Positions 27,050 to 37,491 of a stretch of 64,000 nt of DNA are shown piece after piece. The stretch's first letter is position 1. The number at the start of each line of letters is the position of its first letter. This DNA comes from JAENVU01 sp963756815. GTDB lineage: Bacteria; Actinomycetota; Acidimicrobiia; IMCC26256; JAENVU01. Made by a program: the position numbers and the translations under genes. The DNA is taken from NCBI GenBank assembly GCA_963756815.1, contig CAVWPR010000048.1:285657-349656 (forward strand), read 5' to 3'. A model generated the notes under the pieces. That model ran no database searches, was not told the origin of the DNA, and saw only the letters and a program-made list of their open reading frames with translations.

Positions 27050-28082
27050 GCTGGCCCGTCTCCTCGACGAGCTCGTCGGTGACGAGGACCGCACGCTGCT
27101 CGTCGAGGAGTACACCGTCCCGGCGAAGGCGGGGGCGGCGGTGAGTCCGGACGACGATGCGCCGGCCGAGGACCTCGCCGGTGCGGGCCCGATCGTGACG
27201 TCGGTGGTCAACGCGGCACAGAGCCCTCCGTTCATGACGTCGAAGCGAATCGTGGTGGTGCGCGACTACGAGGCGCTCCCCGCCGACTCCGTGGCCCCGA
27301 TCGTGACCGTGGTCGGCGACCTGCTCGACACGACCGACGTCGTCTTCGTCGCCGGTGCGGGTGGCCGTGTCGTCAAGGCACTCGCCGACGCACTGAGCGA
27401 CGCGAACGTCCGCGGCGGTGCGGCCGAGAAGCTCACCGACGTGCTGCAGCGCGAGCTGGACCGCGCCGGTCTCTCGCTCCGTGGTGATGCCGCGCGCGTC
27501 GTGCTCGCCCACCTCGGCGACGACGCCGGTCGGATCGGCGCGCTCGTCGACCTCTGGGCCTCGACGTTCGGCGCCGGCGCCCACCTCGAGCTGGACGACG
27601 TCACGCCGTACCTCAACGACGTCGGGTCGGTGCGGCCGTTCGAGCTGACCAACCGGATCGAGGAGGGCGACGTCGCGGGTGGGCTCGAGACCCTGCACCG
27701 GTTGCTCACCGTCACGAGCCCGACCCAGCCGAAGCCGATGCACCCGCTCCAGGTGCTCGGGATCCTCGCTGGTCGGTACCGGAAGCTGGCCCGCCTCGAC
27801 ACCGATGCCGTCACCACGGTCGACGACGCGCACCGGGTCTGGGGCGGCAAGAGCTCCTACCCGGCGAAGAAGGCGCTCGAAGCGACGCGTGCGCTCGGAT
27901 CCGAGGGGTTCGCGCGCGCGTTCGCGGAGCTGCACCGGGCCGACATCGGCATCAAAGGCGCGACCGGGCTCCCCGAGGGTGCCGTGCTGGAGATCACCGT
28001 GGCCCGCCTCGCCAACCTGCACCGTGGCGGCGGGCGGGGATCACCGACGACGGCGTCACGCGGTCGTTCACGGCGAGGCTGA
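26997..28082 (+). CDS. holA: DNA polymerase III delta subunit
   Basis: Clamp-loader subunit that opens the beta clamp. It has 361 residues. Its start VYLVKGGDPILRDRELARLLDEL and the RIVVVRDYEALPADS strand match the N-terminal AAA+-like fold (without Walker A, as usual for delta). The collar-domain part has HPLQVLGILAGRYRKLARL and WGGKSSYPAKKAL. It overlaps comEC by 53 nt. Its last codons touch the edge of an 89-bp tandem repeat, and rpsT converges from the other side. Confidence 0.9.
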   Translation: MGGVYLVKGGDPILRDRELARLLDELVGDEDRTLLVEEYTVPAKAGAAVSPDDDAPAEDLAGAGPIVTSVVNAAQSPPFMTSKRIVVVRDYEALPADSVAPIVTVVGDLLDTTDVVFVAGAGGRVVKALADALSDANVRGGAAEKLTDVLQRELDRAGLSLRGDAARVVLAHLGDDAGRIGALVDLWASTFGAGAHLELDDVTPYLNDVGSVRPFELTNRIEEGDVAGGLETLHRLLTVTSPTQPKPMHPLQVLGILAGRYRKLARLDTDAVTTVDDAHRVWGGKSSYPAKKALEATRALGSEGFARAFAELHRADIGIKGATGLPEGAVLEITVARLANLHRGGGRGSPTTASRGRSRRG

Positions 28083-28260
28083 GGCGCTCCGCTCGACGTC
28101 GGGAGTCGGAGTCGTGGACCGTTGGTGGCGCGGGACGTGCGCGAGGTCCGGGCGCCTCAGGATGTGGCTGAGGCGCTCCGCTCGACGTCGGGAGTCGGAG
28201 TCGTGGACCGTTGGTGGCGCGGGACGTGCGCGAGGTCCGGGCGCCTCAGGATGTGGCTGA
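28077..28260. repeat. Exact tandem duplication, 89-bp unit
   Basis: Two identical 89-bp units (28077-28165 and 28166-28254) plus six bases of a third. Each unit carries an inverted repeat, CTGAGGCGC ... GCGCCTCAG (28079-28160 and 28168-28249), which could form a long stem-loop. The unit contains the holA stop codon and the C-terminal extension and stop of rpsT. It may act as a bidirectional terminator. An assembly artefact is also possible. Confidence 0.85.
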
Positions 28261-28516
28261 CGGCGCGGTTCGCGGCCTTCATGAGGCGCGAGGTGCGCCG
28301 GGCCGCCTGGTTCTTGTGCACGACGCCCTTCGAGGCGGCCTTGCCCAGCCGCTTCTGCGCGACCGTCAACGCCTCGCCGGCCGACTCGTCGCCCTGCTCG
28401 ACGGCGGTGCGTGCCGACTTGATCCGTGTCTTCAGCTCGGAGCGGACGCGCAGGTTGGACACGCGTCGCTTCTCGTTCTGGCGGTTCCGCTTCTTCTGAC
28501 TGGCGATGTTGGCCAC
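28157..28516 (-). CDS. rpsT: 30S ribosomal protein S20, C-terminally extended
   Basis: Primary-binding protein of the small subunit (16S rRNA). The first ~86 residues are a normal S20: ANIASQKKRNRQNEKRR, KTRIKSARTAV and VHKNQAARRTSRLMKAANRAV. The protein then runs on for about 33 residues (to 119) encoded by the tandem repeat, which is not typical of the family. The GTG at 28516 has a GGGAG ribosome site. It is divergent from lepA, a common actinobacterial arrangement (holA, rpsT reversed, lepA). Confidence 0.93.
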   Translation of the reverse strand: MANIASQKKRNRQNEKRRVSNLRVRSELKTRIKSARTAVEQGDESAGEALTVAQKRLGKAASKGVVHKNQAARRTSRLMKAANRAVSHILRRPDLAHVPRHQRSTTPTPDVERSASATS

Positions 28517-28624
28517 GGCGCGAAGGATCTCCCGAAGATGTTCGTGGAACCCGGGAAACCTAGCAGGGCACGGAATCGGTGACCCGTACGGGGGTCGGGG
28601 GCACCGGCGGGGGAGAATGGGGGC

Positions 28625-30409
<1,785 letters not shown>

Positions 30410-30537
30410 CCCCACCCCCACGAATGTGATCGCGAATCGTGGCGTGTAGCTACCAGAACGCGTGTCGAATCGGCTCTGCGCCGTGCCGTAGCGCGACAGA
30501 ACTCGCGCGCTTCGCACGTGGGAACGAGGCCCGAGCC

Positions 30538-31671
30538 TCAGTCTCGGGGGAGGCCGAGGACGCGCTCGCCGAGGATGTTGCGCTGGACCTCGCTCGTGCC
30601 CCCGCCGATCGTGAGCGCCCGGGCGTACAGGTAGCCGTAGGTCCACATCCCGCCGCCGCCCTCCCCGCAGGGTCCTGCGCCGCTGAGCAGGCCGTCGGTT
30701 CCGGCGAGCTCGAGGGCCGTCTCCATCACGTGCTGGCCGTGCTCGTCGGAGAGGGCCTTGCGCACGCTGGCCTCGGGTCCCGGTTCCATCCCGCGCACGG
30801 TCGCGGAGACGGTGCGCAGACGGATGAGCCGCAGGACCTCGCTCTCGATGTAGAGGCGAGCCAGGCGCTGCCGGGTCACCGGGTCGGTGGTGCCGCCGTG
30901 GGCGCGCACGATGTCGAGGACGTCGGTCGCGGTGGGACCGCGACCCCACAGCGCGCCCTCGCCCGACAACGACACGCGCTCGTTCCCGAGCGTGACCTTC
31001 GCGAGCCGCCAGCCGTCGTTCACCTCGCCGACGACGTTCCCCGCCGGGATCCGGACGTCGGAGAAGAAGACCTCGTTGAACTCGTGGGTGCCGGTCATCT
31101 GCACCAGCGGCCGGACCTCGATCCCCGGGGTCTGCATGTCGACCACGAAGTACGTGATGCCGTTGTGGGCCTCGGCGGTGGGATCGGTGCGAGCAAGGAG
31201 GATGCCGTACCGCGCGACGTGCGCGAGCGTCGTCCACACCTTCTGGCCGTTCACCACGAACTCGTCGCCGTCGCGCTCGGCGCGGGTGGTGAGCGACGCC
31301 AGATCGCTGCCGGCGCCCGGCTCGCTGAACAGCTGACACCAGATCTCGCTGCCGTCGAGCAGGCCGGGGAGGTAGCGCGCGTGCTGCTCGGGGGTGCCGG
31401 CGACGATCAGCGTCGGCGCCGCCCAGCCGATGCCGATCGGGTTCATCGGTCGCGGTGCGTCGACGGCGCGCAGCTCCTCGTCGATCACCAGCTGCTCGAT
31501 CGCCGACGCGCCCCGGCCCCACGGCGGTGGCCAGTGCGGGGCGACGTACCCGGCGTCCGCGAGCCGCCGGGTGAAATCGGCGGGGAACCGCCCGTCCGGC
31601 GCCTCCCGGTCGAGGAACGCGCGCACCTCGGTCCGGTAGGTCTCGGCCTCGGGGGGCAGCTCGAAGTCCAC
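30538..31671 (-). CDS. Acyl-CoA dehydrogenase
   Basis: FAD-dependent enzyme that oxidises an acyl-CoA to the enoyl-CoA. It has 377 residues. Family segments are QLFSEPGAGSDLASL, VNGQKVWTTLAHVARYGILLART, and the C-terminal IGGGTSEVQRNILGERVLGLPRD. The catalytic-base region around LSGAGPCGEGG lacks an obvious Glu at the short-chain position, so substrate class cannot be named. The GTG start gives MDFELPPEAE. It is a single gene, convergent with lepA and divergent from hemW, with no partner beta-oxidation gene beside it. Confidence 0.9.
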   Translation of the reverse strand: MDFELPPEAETYRTEVRAFLDREAPDGRFPADFTRRLADAGYVAPHWPPPWGRGASAIEQLVIDEELRAVDAPRPMNPIGIGWAAPTLIVAGTPEQHARYLPGLLDGSEIWCQLFSEPGAGSDLASLTTRAERDGDEFVVNGQKVWTTLAHVARYGILLARTDPTAEAHNGITYFVVDMQTPGIEVRPLVQMTGTHEFNEVFFSDVRIPAGNVVGEVNDGWRLAKVTLGNERVSLSGEGALWGRGPTATDVLDIVRAHGGTTDPVTRQRLARLYIESEVLRLIRLRTVSATVRGMEPGPEASVRKALSDEHGQHVMETALELAGTDGLLSGAGPCGEGGGGMWTYGYLYARALTIGGGTSEVQRNILGERVLGLPRD

Positions 31672-31724
31672 GCCGACGGCCTACGCCATGAGGCGCGGCA
31701 CCGGCAAGTGGGAGCATTCGTGAG

Positions 31725-32822
31725 GTGACGACCCATCGGTTCGGCGTGTACGTGCACATCCCGTTCTGCGCGCACCGCTGCGACTACTGCGACTTCGCGA
31801 CCTGGACCGACCGCGCCCATCTGATCGACGAGTACGTCGACGCCTGCGTGACCGACGTCGAGCGACGGGTCGCGTCGGGCGCGGTCCCGGAGGCCACGTC
31901 GGTCTTCTTCGGTGGCGGCACGCCGTCGCTGCTGCCCGGCGCGTCGCTCGCCCGCATCCTCGACGCGATCCCGCGCGCTGCCGGCGCCGAGGTGACGGTC
32001 GAGTGCAATCCCGACTCCACGGATCGCGCCCAGCTCGACGTGCTGGTCGCCGCCGGCGTCAATCGGGTCTCGATCGGCGTGCAGTCGATGAACGCCCGTG
32101 TGCTCGCGGCGCTCAACCGAACCCATGATCCCGCCAACGTCGTGCGCGCCGTCGGCGCGGCACGCGATGCCGGGATCGAGCGGCTGAACGTCGACCTGAT
32201 CTACGGCACTCCCGGTGAGTCCGTCGCCGACTGGCGCGCCACGCTCGAGGGCGCGCTCGCGCTCGAGCCCGAGCACGTGAGCGCGTACGCGCTGACGGTC
32301 GAGCCGGGCACGCCACTCGGTCAGGCGGTCGCAGCAGGAACGAGGGTCGCTCCGGACGACGACGACCAGGCCGACAAGTACCTCCTCGCCGACGACCGTC
32401 TGACCGCAGCGGGCCACGAGTGGTACGAGATCTCGAACTGGGCGCGACCGGGAGAGGAGTGCCGACACAATCTCATCTACTGGCAGGGAGGCGACTACCT
32501 CGCGATCGGGTGCGCCGCCCACGGCAAGACCGGCGCTCGAAGGTGGTGGAACCTCCGCACGCCGGAGCGGTACGTCGCGGCCGTGCGAGACGGCTCGTCC
32601 ACCGAGGCCGGGAGCGAGGAGCTCGCCCCCGACGCGAGCAGCGCGGAGATGCTCGGGCTCGCGCTCCGCACCCGGAGCGGCGCGCCGGTCGACGCGCTCG
32701 ACCACGCCGTCGTGCACGAGCTCGCCGACGCCGGGCTCCTGAGCCTCGCCGACGGGCGCGCGGTCCTGACCCGCGCCGGTCGGCTGTTGGCGAACGAGGT
32801 GGTCCTCCGCCTGGCGGCCTGA
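31725..32822 (+). CDS. hemW: HemW-type radical SAM protein
   Basis: Radical-SAM protein of the HemN/HemW family, now viewed as a haem chaperone for respiratory enzymes rather than a coproporphyrinogen oxidase. It has 365 residues. The 4Fe-4S motif is CAHRCDYCDF, preceded by VYVHIPF. SVFFGGGTPSLL, ECNPDS and VSIGVQSM follow in order. The GTG at 31725 matches the family start. It is the gene before hrcA, the usual order lepA-hemW-hrcA-dnaJ. Confidence 0.93.
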   Translation: MTTHRFGVYVHIPFCAHRCDYCDFATWTDRAHLIDEYVDACVTDVERRVASGAVPEATSVFFGGGTPSLLPGASLARILDAIPRAAGAEVTVECNPDSTDRAQLDVLVAAGVNRVSIGVQSMNARVLAALNRTHDPANVVRAVGAARDAGIERLNVDLIYGTPGESVADWRATLEGALALEPEHVSAYALTVEPGTPLGQAVAAGTRVAPDDDDQADKYLLADDRLTAAGHEWYEISNWARPGEECRHNLIYWQGGDYLAIGCAAHGKTGARRWWNLRTPERYVAAVRDGSSTEAGSEELAPDASSAEMLGLALRTRSGAPVDALDHAVVHELADAGLLSLADGRAVLTRAGRLLANEVVLRLAA

Positions 32823-32869
32823 ACCGGACCTCGCCCTGACGCGCCGCGAAACGCGTTCTGCCGGCGCGG

Positions 32870-32896
32870 TTAGCAGTCGGTAGACTCGACTGCTAC
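32870..32896. promoter_or_regulatory. CIRCE-like operator of hrcA
   Basis: TTAGCAGTC-N9-GACTGCTAC has the exact 9-9-9 architecture of CIRCE (TTAGCACTC-N9-GAGTGCTAA). The C-to-G change in the left arm is matched by G-to-C in the right, so symmetry is kept. The spacer contains TAGACT (32881-32886), a likely -10, so HrcA binding would block its own promoter. Confidence 0.8.
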
Positions 32897-32956
32897 CCCG
32901 TGCGCCGGCCCGGCCCGGCGTGGGAGGGTCCGGGAAGCGGAACCGGGAGCGGCGCG

Positions 32957-33973
32957 ATGGATGCAACGGAGCGGCGGGCGACCGTCCTGAAGGCGGTGGT
33001 GGAGGAGTACGTGGTCTCGGCCCAGCCCGTCGCGTCCCAGACCGTCACCACGTCCCGTGACCTCGGCGTGTCGAGCGCCACTGTCCGCAACGACATGACC
33101 CAGCTCGAGCGCGAGGGCTACCTCACCCAGCCGCACACCTCGTCGGGCCGTATCCCCACGGATCAGGGCTACCGGTACTTCGTCGACCATTTCACCGCCG
33201 CCGGTGCGCTCCCGGTCGGGCAGCGCCGCGCCGTCGCCGACTTCTTCGCGACGACGCACCGCGCGCTCGAGGATCTCCTGCACGAGACCAGTCAGCTGCT
33301 GGCGCGCCTCACCAGTCACGCCGCCGTCGTGGTCGGTCCGATCGCGGACGCGATGCGGGTGCGCACCGCGCAGCTCGTCGCGTTGGAGCCCGGCACGGTG
33401 CTCGCGATCGCCGTGCTCGGTAACGGTTCGGTCGAGCGCGAGGTGCTCCGCAGCGACGTCGAGGGCGAACGGCTCGGTCGCGCCAGCGCAGCACTGGACA
33501 CGCAACTGAGCGGTCGCGGCCTCACGCAGCCGTTGCAATCACGCGCGCCGTCCACCGGCGACGCTGCCGCCGACGCGCTCGTCGCCGACGCCGCGCACAT
33601 GTTGTGCCATCGCGCACAGGCCGTCTCCGATCACCTGTACGTCGGTGGTGCGAGCCGGCTCGCCGCGGAGCAGGACGCGTTCGCCACCACCGAGACGACG
33701 GCGCGACTGCTCGAGATGCTCGAGGAGCAGGTCGTCGTGGTGAGCCTGGTGCGCGATCTCCTCGACCACGGCGTCAACGTCTCGATCGGATCGGAGAACG
33801 ACGTCGACGAGCTGCGTGACTGCTCGATCGTGCTCGCGCCGTACGAGGTGGAGGGCGCGCCCGCCGGTACCGTCGGCGTCCTCGGCCCCACACGCATGGA
33901 CTATCAACAGGCGCTCGCCGCGGTCGCGGCCGTGTCGCAGCAGCTCGGCCGCCTCCTGTTGCCGCCGAGCTGA
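32957..33973 (+). CDS. hrcA: Heat-inducible transcription repressor HrcA
   Basis: Repressor of chaperone genes that binds CIRCE operators and is released on heat shock. It has 338 residues from the ATG at 32957 (MDATERRATVLKAVVEEYV). The winged-helix part has VSSATVRNDMTQLEREGYL and TSSGRIPTDQGYRYFVD; the GAF-like dimerisation part ends with GVLGPTRMDYQQALAAV. A GTG at 32900 would add 19 low-complexity residues. A CIRCE-like palindrome lies just upstream. dnaJ follows after 8 nt. Confidence 0.95.
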   Translation: MDATERRATVLKAVVEEYVVSAQPVASQTVTTSRDLGVSSATVRNDMTQLEREGYLTQPHTSSGRIPTDQGYRYFVDHFTAAGALPVGQRRAVADFFATTHRALEDLLHETSQLLARLTSHAAVVVGPIADAMRVRTAQLVALEPGTVLAIAVLGNGSVEREVLRSDVEGERLGRASAALDTQLSGRGLTQPLQSRAPSTGDAAADALVADAAHMLCHRAQAVSDHLYVGGASRLAAEQDAFATTETTARLLEMLEEQVVVVSLVRDLLDHGVNVSIGSENDVDELRDCSIVLAPYEVEGAPAGTVGVLGPTRMDYQQALAAVAAVSQQLGRLLLPPS

Positions 33974-33981
33974 CCGCACCG

Positions 33982-35082
33982 ATGACCGACTTCTACGAGC
34001 TGCTCGGGGTCGAGCCGAGCGCGACCGACGACGAGATCAAGCGTGCCTACCGCAAGCTCGCGCGGGAGCTGCACCCCGACGCGAACCCCGGCGACGCGGT
34101 GGCGGAGGAGCGCTTCAAGGAGGTGTCGACGGCCTACGAGGTGCTGCGCGACCCGGAGCGTCGGCGCCGGTACGACACGTTCGGCGACGACGGGCGCAGC
34201 GGTGCCGGCGGGGGTGAGGCGTTCGGCTTCGGCGACCTGTTCGACGCGTTCTTCTCCGGCGGCTTCGCGAACGGTGGGCGGAGCGGTCCGCCGCGCGGGC
34301 AGGACGCCGAGACGACGATTCAGCTCGATCTGGTCGATGCCGCGTTCGGTGTCACCACCACCGTCGAGCTCGACCTCCCCGGGCCCTGCGACCGTTGCGA
34401 GGGCAGCGGCGGCGAGCCGGGCACGCACCCCGAACGGTGCCCCGAGTGCGGCGGCAGTGGGGAGGTCCGCCAGGTCCGCAAGTCGATCCTCGGGCAGCTG
34501 GTGACGGCGGCGCCGTGCTTCCGCTGTGAGGGCAGCGGTCAGGTGGTCCCGAACCCGTGCACGCAGTGCCGCGGCGACGGTCGCGTGCGCACGCGGCGCG
34601 AGATCGAGGTCGAGGTCCCGGCGGGGATCGACGACGGTCAGCGTCTGCGTCTCCCGGGCCGCGGCCCCGCCGCACCGCGCGGCGGCGCTGCGGGCGACCT
34701 CTACGTGCTCGTCCGGGTGCGACCGCACGCGACGCTCGAGCGTCACGGCGTGGACCTCGTCCATCGCCGGACGATCGCGATGACCCAGGCCGCGCTCGGC
34801 GCGTCGTTCGAGCTCGAGACGCTCGACGGCGAGGAGCACGTCGTCGTCGAGCCGGGTACCCAGCCCGGTCACCTGCTCCGTCTGCGCGGCCGCGGCGTCC
34901 CGGTGCTCAACGGGCGCGGACGCGGTGACCTGATCATCGAGATCGGCGTCGAGGTGCCGCACAAGCTGTCGAGCGACGAGGCGGAGCTGCTCGCGCAGTT
35001 CGCATCGCTCCGAGGCGAGGAGATCGACCCGCCCGAATCGGGCTTCTTCTCCAAGCTGCGGTCCGCCTTCGGCGATCGGTGA
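33982..35082 (+). CDS. dnaJ: Chaperone protein DnaJ
   Basis: Hsp40 co-chaperone that activates DnaK. It has 366 residues. The J domain carries the HPD motif (ELHPDANPG). A Gly/Phe region (GGGEAFGFGDLFDAFFSGG) follows, then four zinc-binding CxxCxGxG motifs (CDRCEGSG, CPECGGSG, CFRCEGSG, CTQCRGDG) and the two client-binding beta domains. It lies 8 nt after hrcA and under the same CIRCE-like operator; its stop overlaps the rsmE GTG. Confidence 0.97.
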   Translation: MTDFYELLGVEPSATDDEIKRAYRKLARELHPDANPGDAVAEERFKEVSTAYEVLRDPERRRRYDTFGDDGRSGAGGGEAFGFGDLFDAFFSGGFANGGRSGPPRGQDAETTIQLDLVDAAFGVTTTVELDLPGPCDRCEGSGGEPGTHPERCPECGGSGEVRQVRKSILGQLVTAAPCFRCEGSGQVVPNPCTQCRGDGRVRTRREIEVEVPAGIDDGQRLRLPGRGPAAPRGGAAGDLYVLVRVRPHATLERHGVDLVHRRTIAMTQAALGASFELETLDGEEHVVVEPGTQPGHLLRLRGRGVPVLNGRGRGDLIIEIGVEVPHKLSSDEAELLAQFASLRGEEIDPPESGFFSKLRSAFGDR

Positions 35083-35819
35083 GCGGCGAACCCGGCTGGG
35101 CCGCGTCGGCCGGCGCACGCGCCCTGGCCTTCGTCGCCGCGCTGCCGACCGGATCCGATCCGTGCTGGATCGACGGCGCGGACGGCCATCACCTCCGACG
35201 CGTCCGGCGCCTCGGCGTCGACGAGACGGTGGTGCTCGCCGATGGCACCGGACGCTGGGTGCCGACCCGTGTCGTGGAGCTCGGCGACGGTTCGATCGCC
35301 GTCGTCGCCACCGGCGCGGTCGGTCAGGAGCCCGTCACGACGCCCGAGCTCACGATCGCGTTCTCGCCCGCCAAGCGGGACCACGGCACGGAGGTGACGC
35401 ACCAGCTCGTCGAGCTGGGCGTGGACCGCATCGTCCCGCTCCGGACCGAACGGGGCGTCGTGCGCTGGGACGGCACCAGGGGCGACGGCCAGCTCGAGCG
35501 TCTGCGTCGTGTCGCGCGGGAGGCGTCGATGCAGTGTCAGCGTGCCCGCATCCCGGAGATCGTCGCACCGTGCACGGTGGCCGAGCTCGCAGATCGACCG
35601 GGCGTCGTACTCGCCGATCCGAGGGGTGAGGCGGTCAGCCGGGCGTCACTTCCGGGCGGCGACGCCTGGGTGGTCCTCGTCGGTCCCGAAGGGGGTTTCG
35701 CGCCGGCGGAGCTCGACGTGCTCGGCGCGTGTCCCCGCCTCGCGATCGGTCCGCACGTGCTGCGCGCGGTGACGGCGCCCGCCGCGATCGCGGCCGCGAT
35801 GGCACCCTTGCGTTCGTAG
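35079..35819 (+). CDS. rsmE: 16S rRNA (uracil1498-N3)-methyltransferase
   Basis: SPOUT-class methyltransferase that modifies U1498 of 16S rRNA. It has 246 residues. The knot-forming segment VVLVGPEGGFAPAELD and the end RLAIGPHVLRAVTAPAAI are diagnostic. The N-terminal PUA-like part includes HHLRRVRRLGVDETVVLADG. The GTG overlaps the dnaJ stop, giving the standard hrcA-dnaJ-rsmE operon. Confidence 0.94.
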   Translation: MSGEPGWAASAGARALAFVAALPTGSDPCWIDGADGHHLRRVRRLGVDETVVLADGTGRWVPTRVVELGDGSIAVVATGAVGQEPVTTPELTIAFSPAKRDHGTEVTHQLVELGVDRIVPLRTERGVVRWDGTRGDGQLERLRRVAREASMQCQRARIPEIVAPCTVAELADRPGVVLADPRGEAVSRASLPGGDAWVVLVGPEGGFAPAELDVLGACPRLAIGPHVLRAVTAPAAIAAAMAPLRS

Positions 35820-35889
35820 CGCGCACGGTGAGGGAAACACACGTGTTCGAGCGGATTCGGAGGTTCGACTTCGCCGGGGATTCGTGCCA

Positions 35890-35895
35890 TAGTCT
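35890..35895 (+). promoter_or_regulatory. -10 hexamer TAGTCT upstream of bldD
   Basis: TAGTCT would place the transcript start near 35902, giving a ~12-nt leader to the ATG at 35914 or ~42 nt to the ATG at 35944. Confidence 0.35.
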
Positions 35896-35943
35896 CGCCC
35901 GACTTGGGGCTCGATGTTCGTCGCGGGGGGCAGTCGTACTCAC

Positions 35944-36429
35944 ATGAATCACGTGCATGTCGGGGAGCGTTTGCGCGCGATCCGGCGCCAGAAGGGACTC
36001 TCGCTGCACGACGTCGAGTCGCGCAGCAGTCTCGAGTTCAAGGCGAGCGTGCTCGGTGCCTACGAGCGCGGCGAACGCGCGATCTCCGTGCCCCGGCTGC
36101 TCCGTCTCTCCGAGATCTACGAGGTCCCGCCCGACCAGCTGCTGCCGCGCGACGCCGACATCGAGATCAACCTCACCGACGCGGCCGACCTCGAAGCGGG
36201 GTTCACGATCGACCTCGTGAAGCTGCACGCGCTGGACGAGCCGGAGGCCGCGGTGCTGTCGCGGTACGCCGCCACGATCCAGCTCCAGCGGCAGGACTTC
36301 AACGGCCGGCTGCTCACCATCCGGCGCGACGACCTCAGGGTCCTCGCCGCCGTCCTCGGGCGTCGACCGGACGAGCTCGGTGTCCGACTCGACGAGCTCG
36401 GGCTCCGAGCCGGCGTCGGCCCGGCCTAG
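35944..36429 (+). CDS. bldD: BldD-like transcriptional regulator
   Basis: Homologue of the actinobacterial developmental repressor BldD; 161 residues. The N-terminal HTH (ERLRAIRRQKGLSLHDVE, then VLGAYERGERAISVPRLLRL) is followed by a C-terminal domain with YAATIQLQRQDFNGRLLT. The two-part c-di-GMP signature RxD-X8-RxxD of Streptomyces BldD is intact: RQD, eight residues, RRDD. So ligand-driven dimerisation by c-di-GMP is likely. ATG 35944 aligns with the family length; ATG 35914 would add ten residues. It sits alone between rsmE and phoH. Confidence 0.87.
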   Translation: MNHVHVGERLRAIRRQKGLSLHDVESRSSLEFKASVLGAYERGERAISVPRLLRLSEIYEVPPDQLLPRDADIEINLTDAADLEAGFTIDLVKLHALDEPEAAVLSRYAATIQLQRQDFNGRLLTIRRDDLRVLAAVLGRRPDELGVRLDELGLRAGVGPA

Positions 36430-36487
36430 CCGTCCCGGCGGCATCGTCGTCCTGCGAACCCATCGCTCCTTCCGGCCCTCGCACCGC

Positions 36488-36493
36488 TAACCT
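36488..36493 (+). promoter_or_regulatory. -10 hexamer TAACCT of phoH
   Basis: TAACCT ends 9 nt before the GTG start of the PhoH-like gene, again with no ribosome site between. Confidence 0.45.
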
Positions 36494-36502
36494 CGTCGCG
36501 TC

Positions 36503-37465
36503 GTGACGCTCCCGACGTCGACCACGGTCAAGGTGCTCGTGCCCGGCAACCACCTCATGGTGGACCTGCTCGGCGAACACGACGACCTGCTGCGCCGGAT
36601 CGAGGCCGCCTTCCCGGTGACGATCCTCGTCCGGGGCAACGAGATCACGGTCACGGGGGATGCGGAATCGGCGAACCGGGTCGGCCGGCTCTTCGAGGAG
36701 TTGGTGGTCCTGGTGGAGCAGGGGCACCCGCTCGACCGCGACGGCGTCGACCGCGCCATCGCGATGGTGGAGTCGGATCTGCGGCCGAGCGACGTGCTGC
36801 TCACCGAGGTCGTCCGCGGCCGCAAGAGCGTCCGGCCGAAGACCGCGGGTCAGAAGCGGTACGTCGACGCAGTGCGCGATCACACGGTCACGTTCGCGAT
36901 CGGTCCCGCCGGTACCGGCAAGAGCTACCTCGCCGTCGCGCTCGCGGTGCAGGCGTTGCAGGCGAAGACCGTCAACCGCATCATCCTCACGCGTCCCGCC
37001 GTCGAAGCCGGCGAGCGCCTGGGCTTCTTGCCCGGGGACATGCTCGCGAAGGTCGATCCCTACCTCCGTCCGCTCTACGACGCGTTGTACGACATGCTCG
37101 ATCCCGAGACCGTCGCGCGCCTCATGGACCGCGGCGTCATCGAGGTCGCGCCCCTCGCCTACATGCGCGGTCGCACCCTCAACGACTCGTTCATCATCCT
37201 GGACGAGGCGCAGAACACGACGGCCGAGCAGATGAAGATGTTCCTCACCCGTCTCGGGTTCGGTTCGAAGATCGTCATCACGGGCGACGTCACGCAGATC
37301 GACCTGCCCGACGGCCGCGGGCGTTCGGGCCTCCTCGCGGTGCGTGCCATCCTCGAGGGCGTCGACGACCTGGAGTTCGTCGACCTCGGCTCGGGCGACG
37401 TGGTGCGTCACCGCATCGTGCAGGACATCGTCGACGCCTACGCCGCGAACGACGCGCGCAAGTAG
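36503..37465 (+). CDS. phoH: PhoH-like ATPase
   Basis: Cytoplasmic P-loop ATPase, probably linked to RNA metabolism with YbeY. It has 320 residues. An N-terminal KH-like part is followed by the PhoH core: Walker A GPAGTGKSYLA, RPAVEAGERLGFLPGD, YMRGRTLNDSFIILDEAQN (Walker B) and ITGDVTQIDLP. The GTG start suits the TAACCT promoter. phoH-ybeY-corC-era is a conserved run. Confidence 0.93.
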   Translation: MTLPTSTTVKVLVPGNHLMVDLLGEHDDLLRRIEAAFPVTILVRGNEITVTGDAESANRVGRLFEELVVLVEQGHPLDRDGVDRAIAMVESDLRPSDVLLTEVVRGRKSVRPKTAGQKRYVDAVRDHTVTFAIGPAGTGKSYLAVALAVQALQAKTVNRIILTRPAVEAGERLGFLPGDMLAKVDPYLRPLYDALYDMLDPETVARLMDRGVIEVAPLAYMRGRTLNDSFIILDEAQNTTAEQMKMFLTRLGFGSKIVITGDVTQIDLPDGRGRSGLLAVRAILEGVDDLEFVDLGSGDVVRHRIVQDIVDAYAANDARK

Positions 37466-37491
37466 CGGGCGGACGGTCATGGGGACACGAG

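Noticed and set aside
30410..30537. Possible small gene or RNA between lepA and the acyl-CoA dehydrogenase gene
   Set aside because: Only weak 5-bp inverted repeats and no credible frame; probably a plain convergent spacer.
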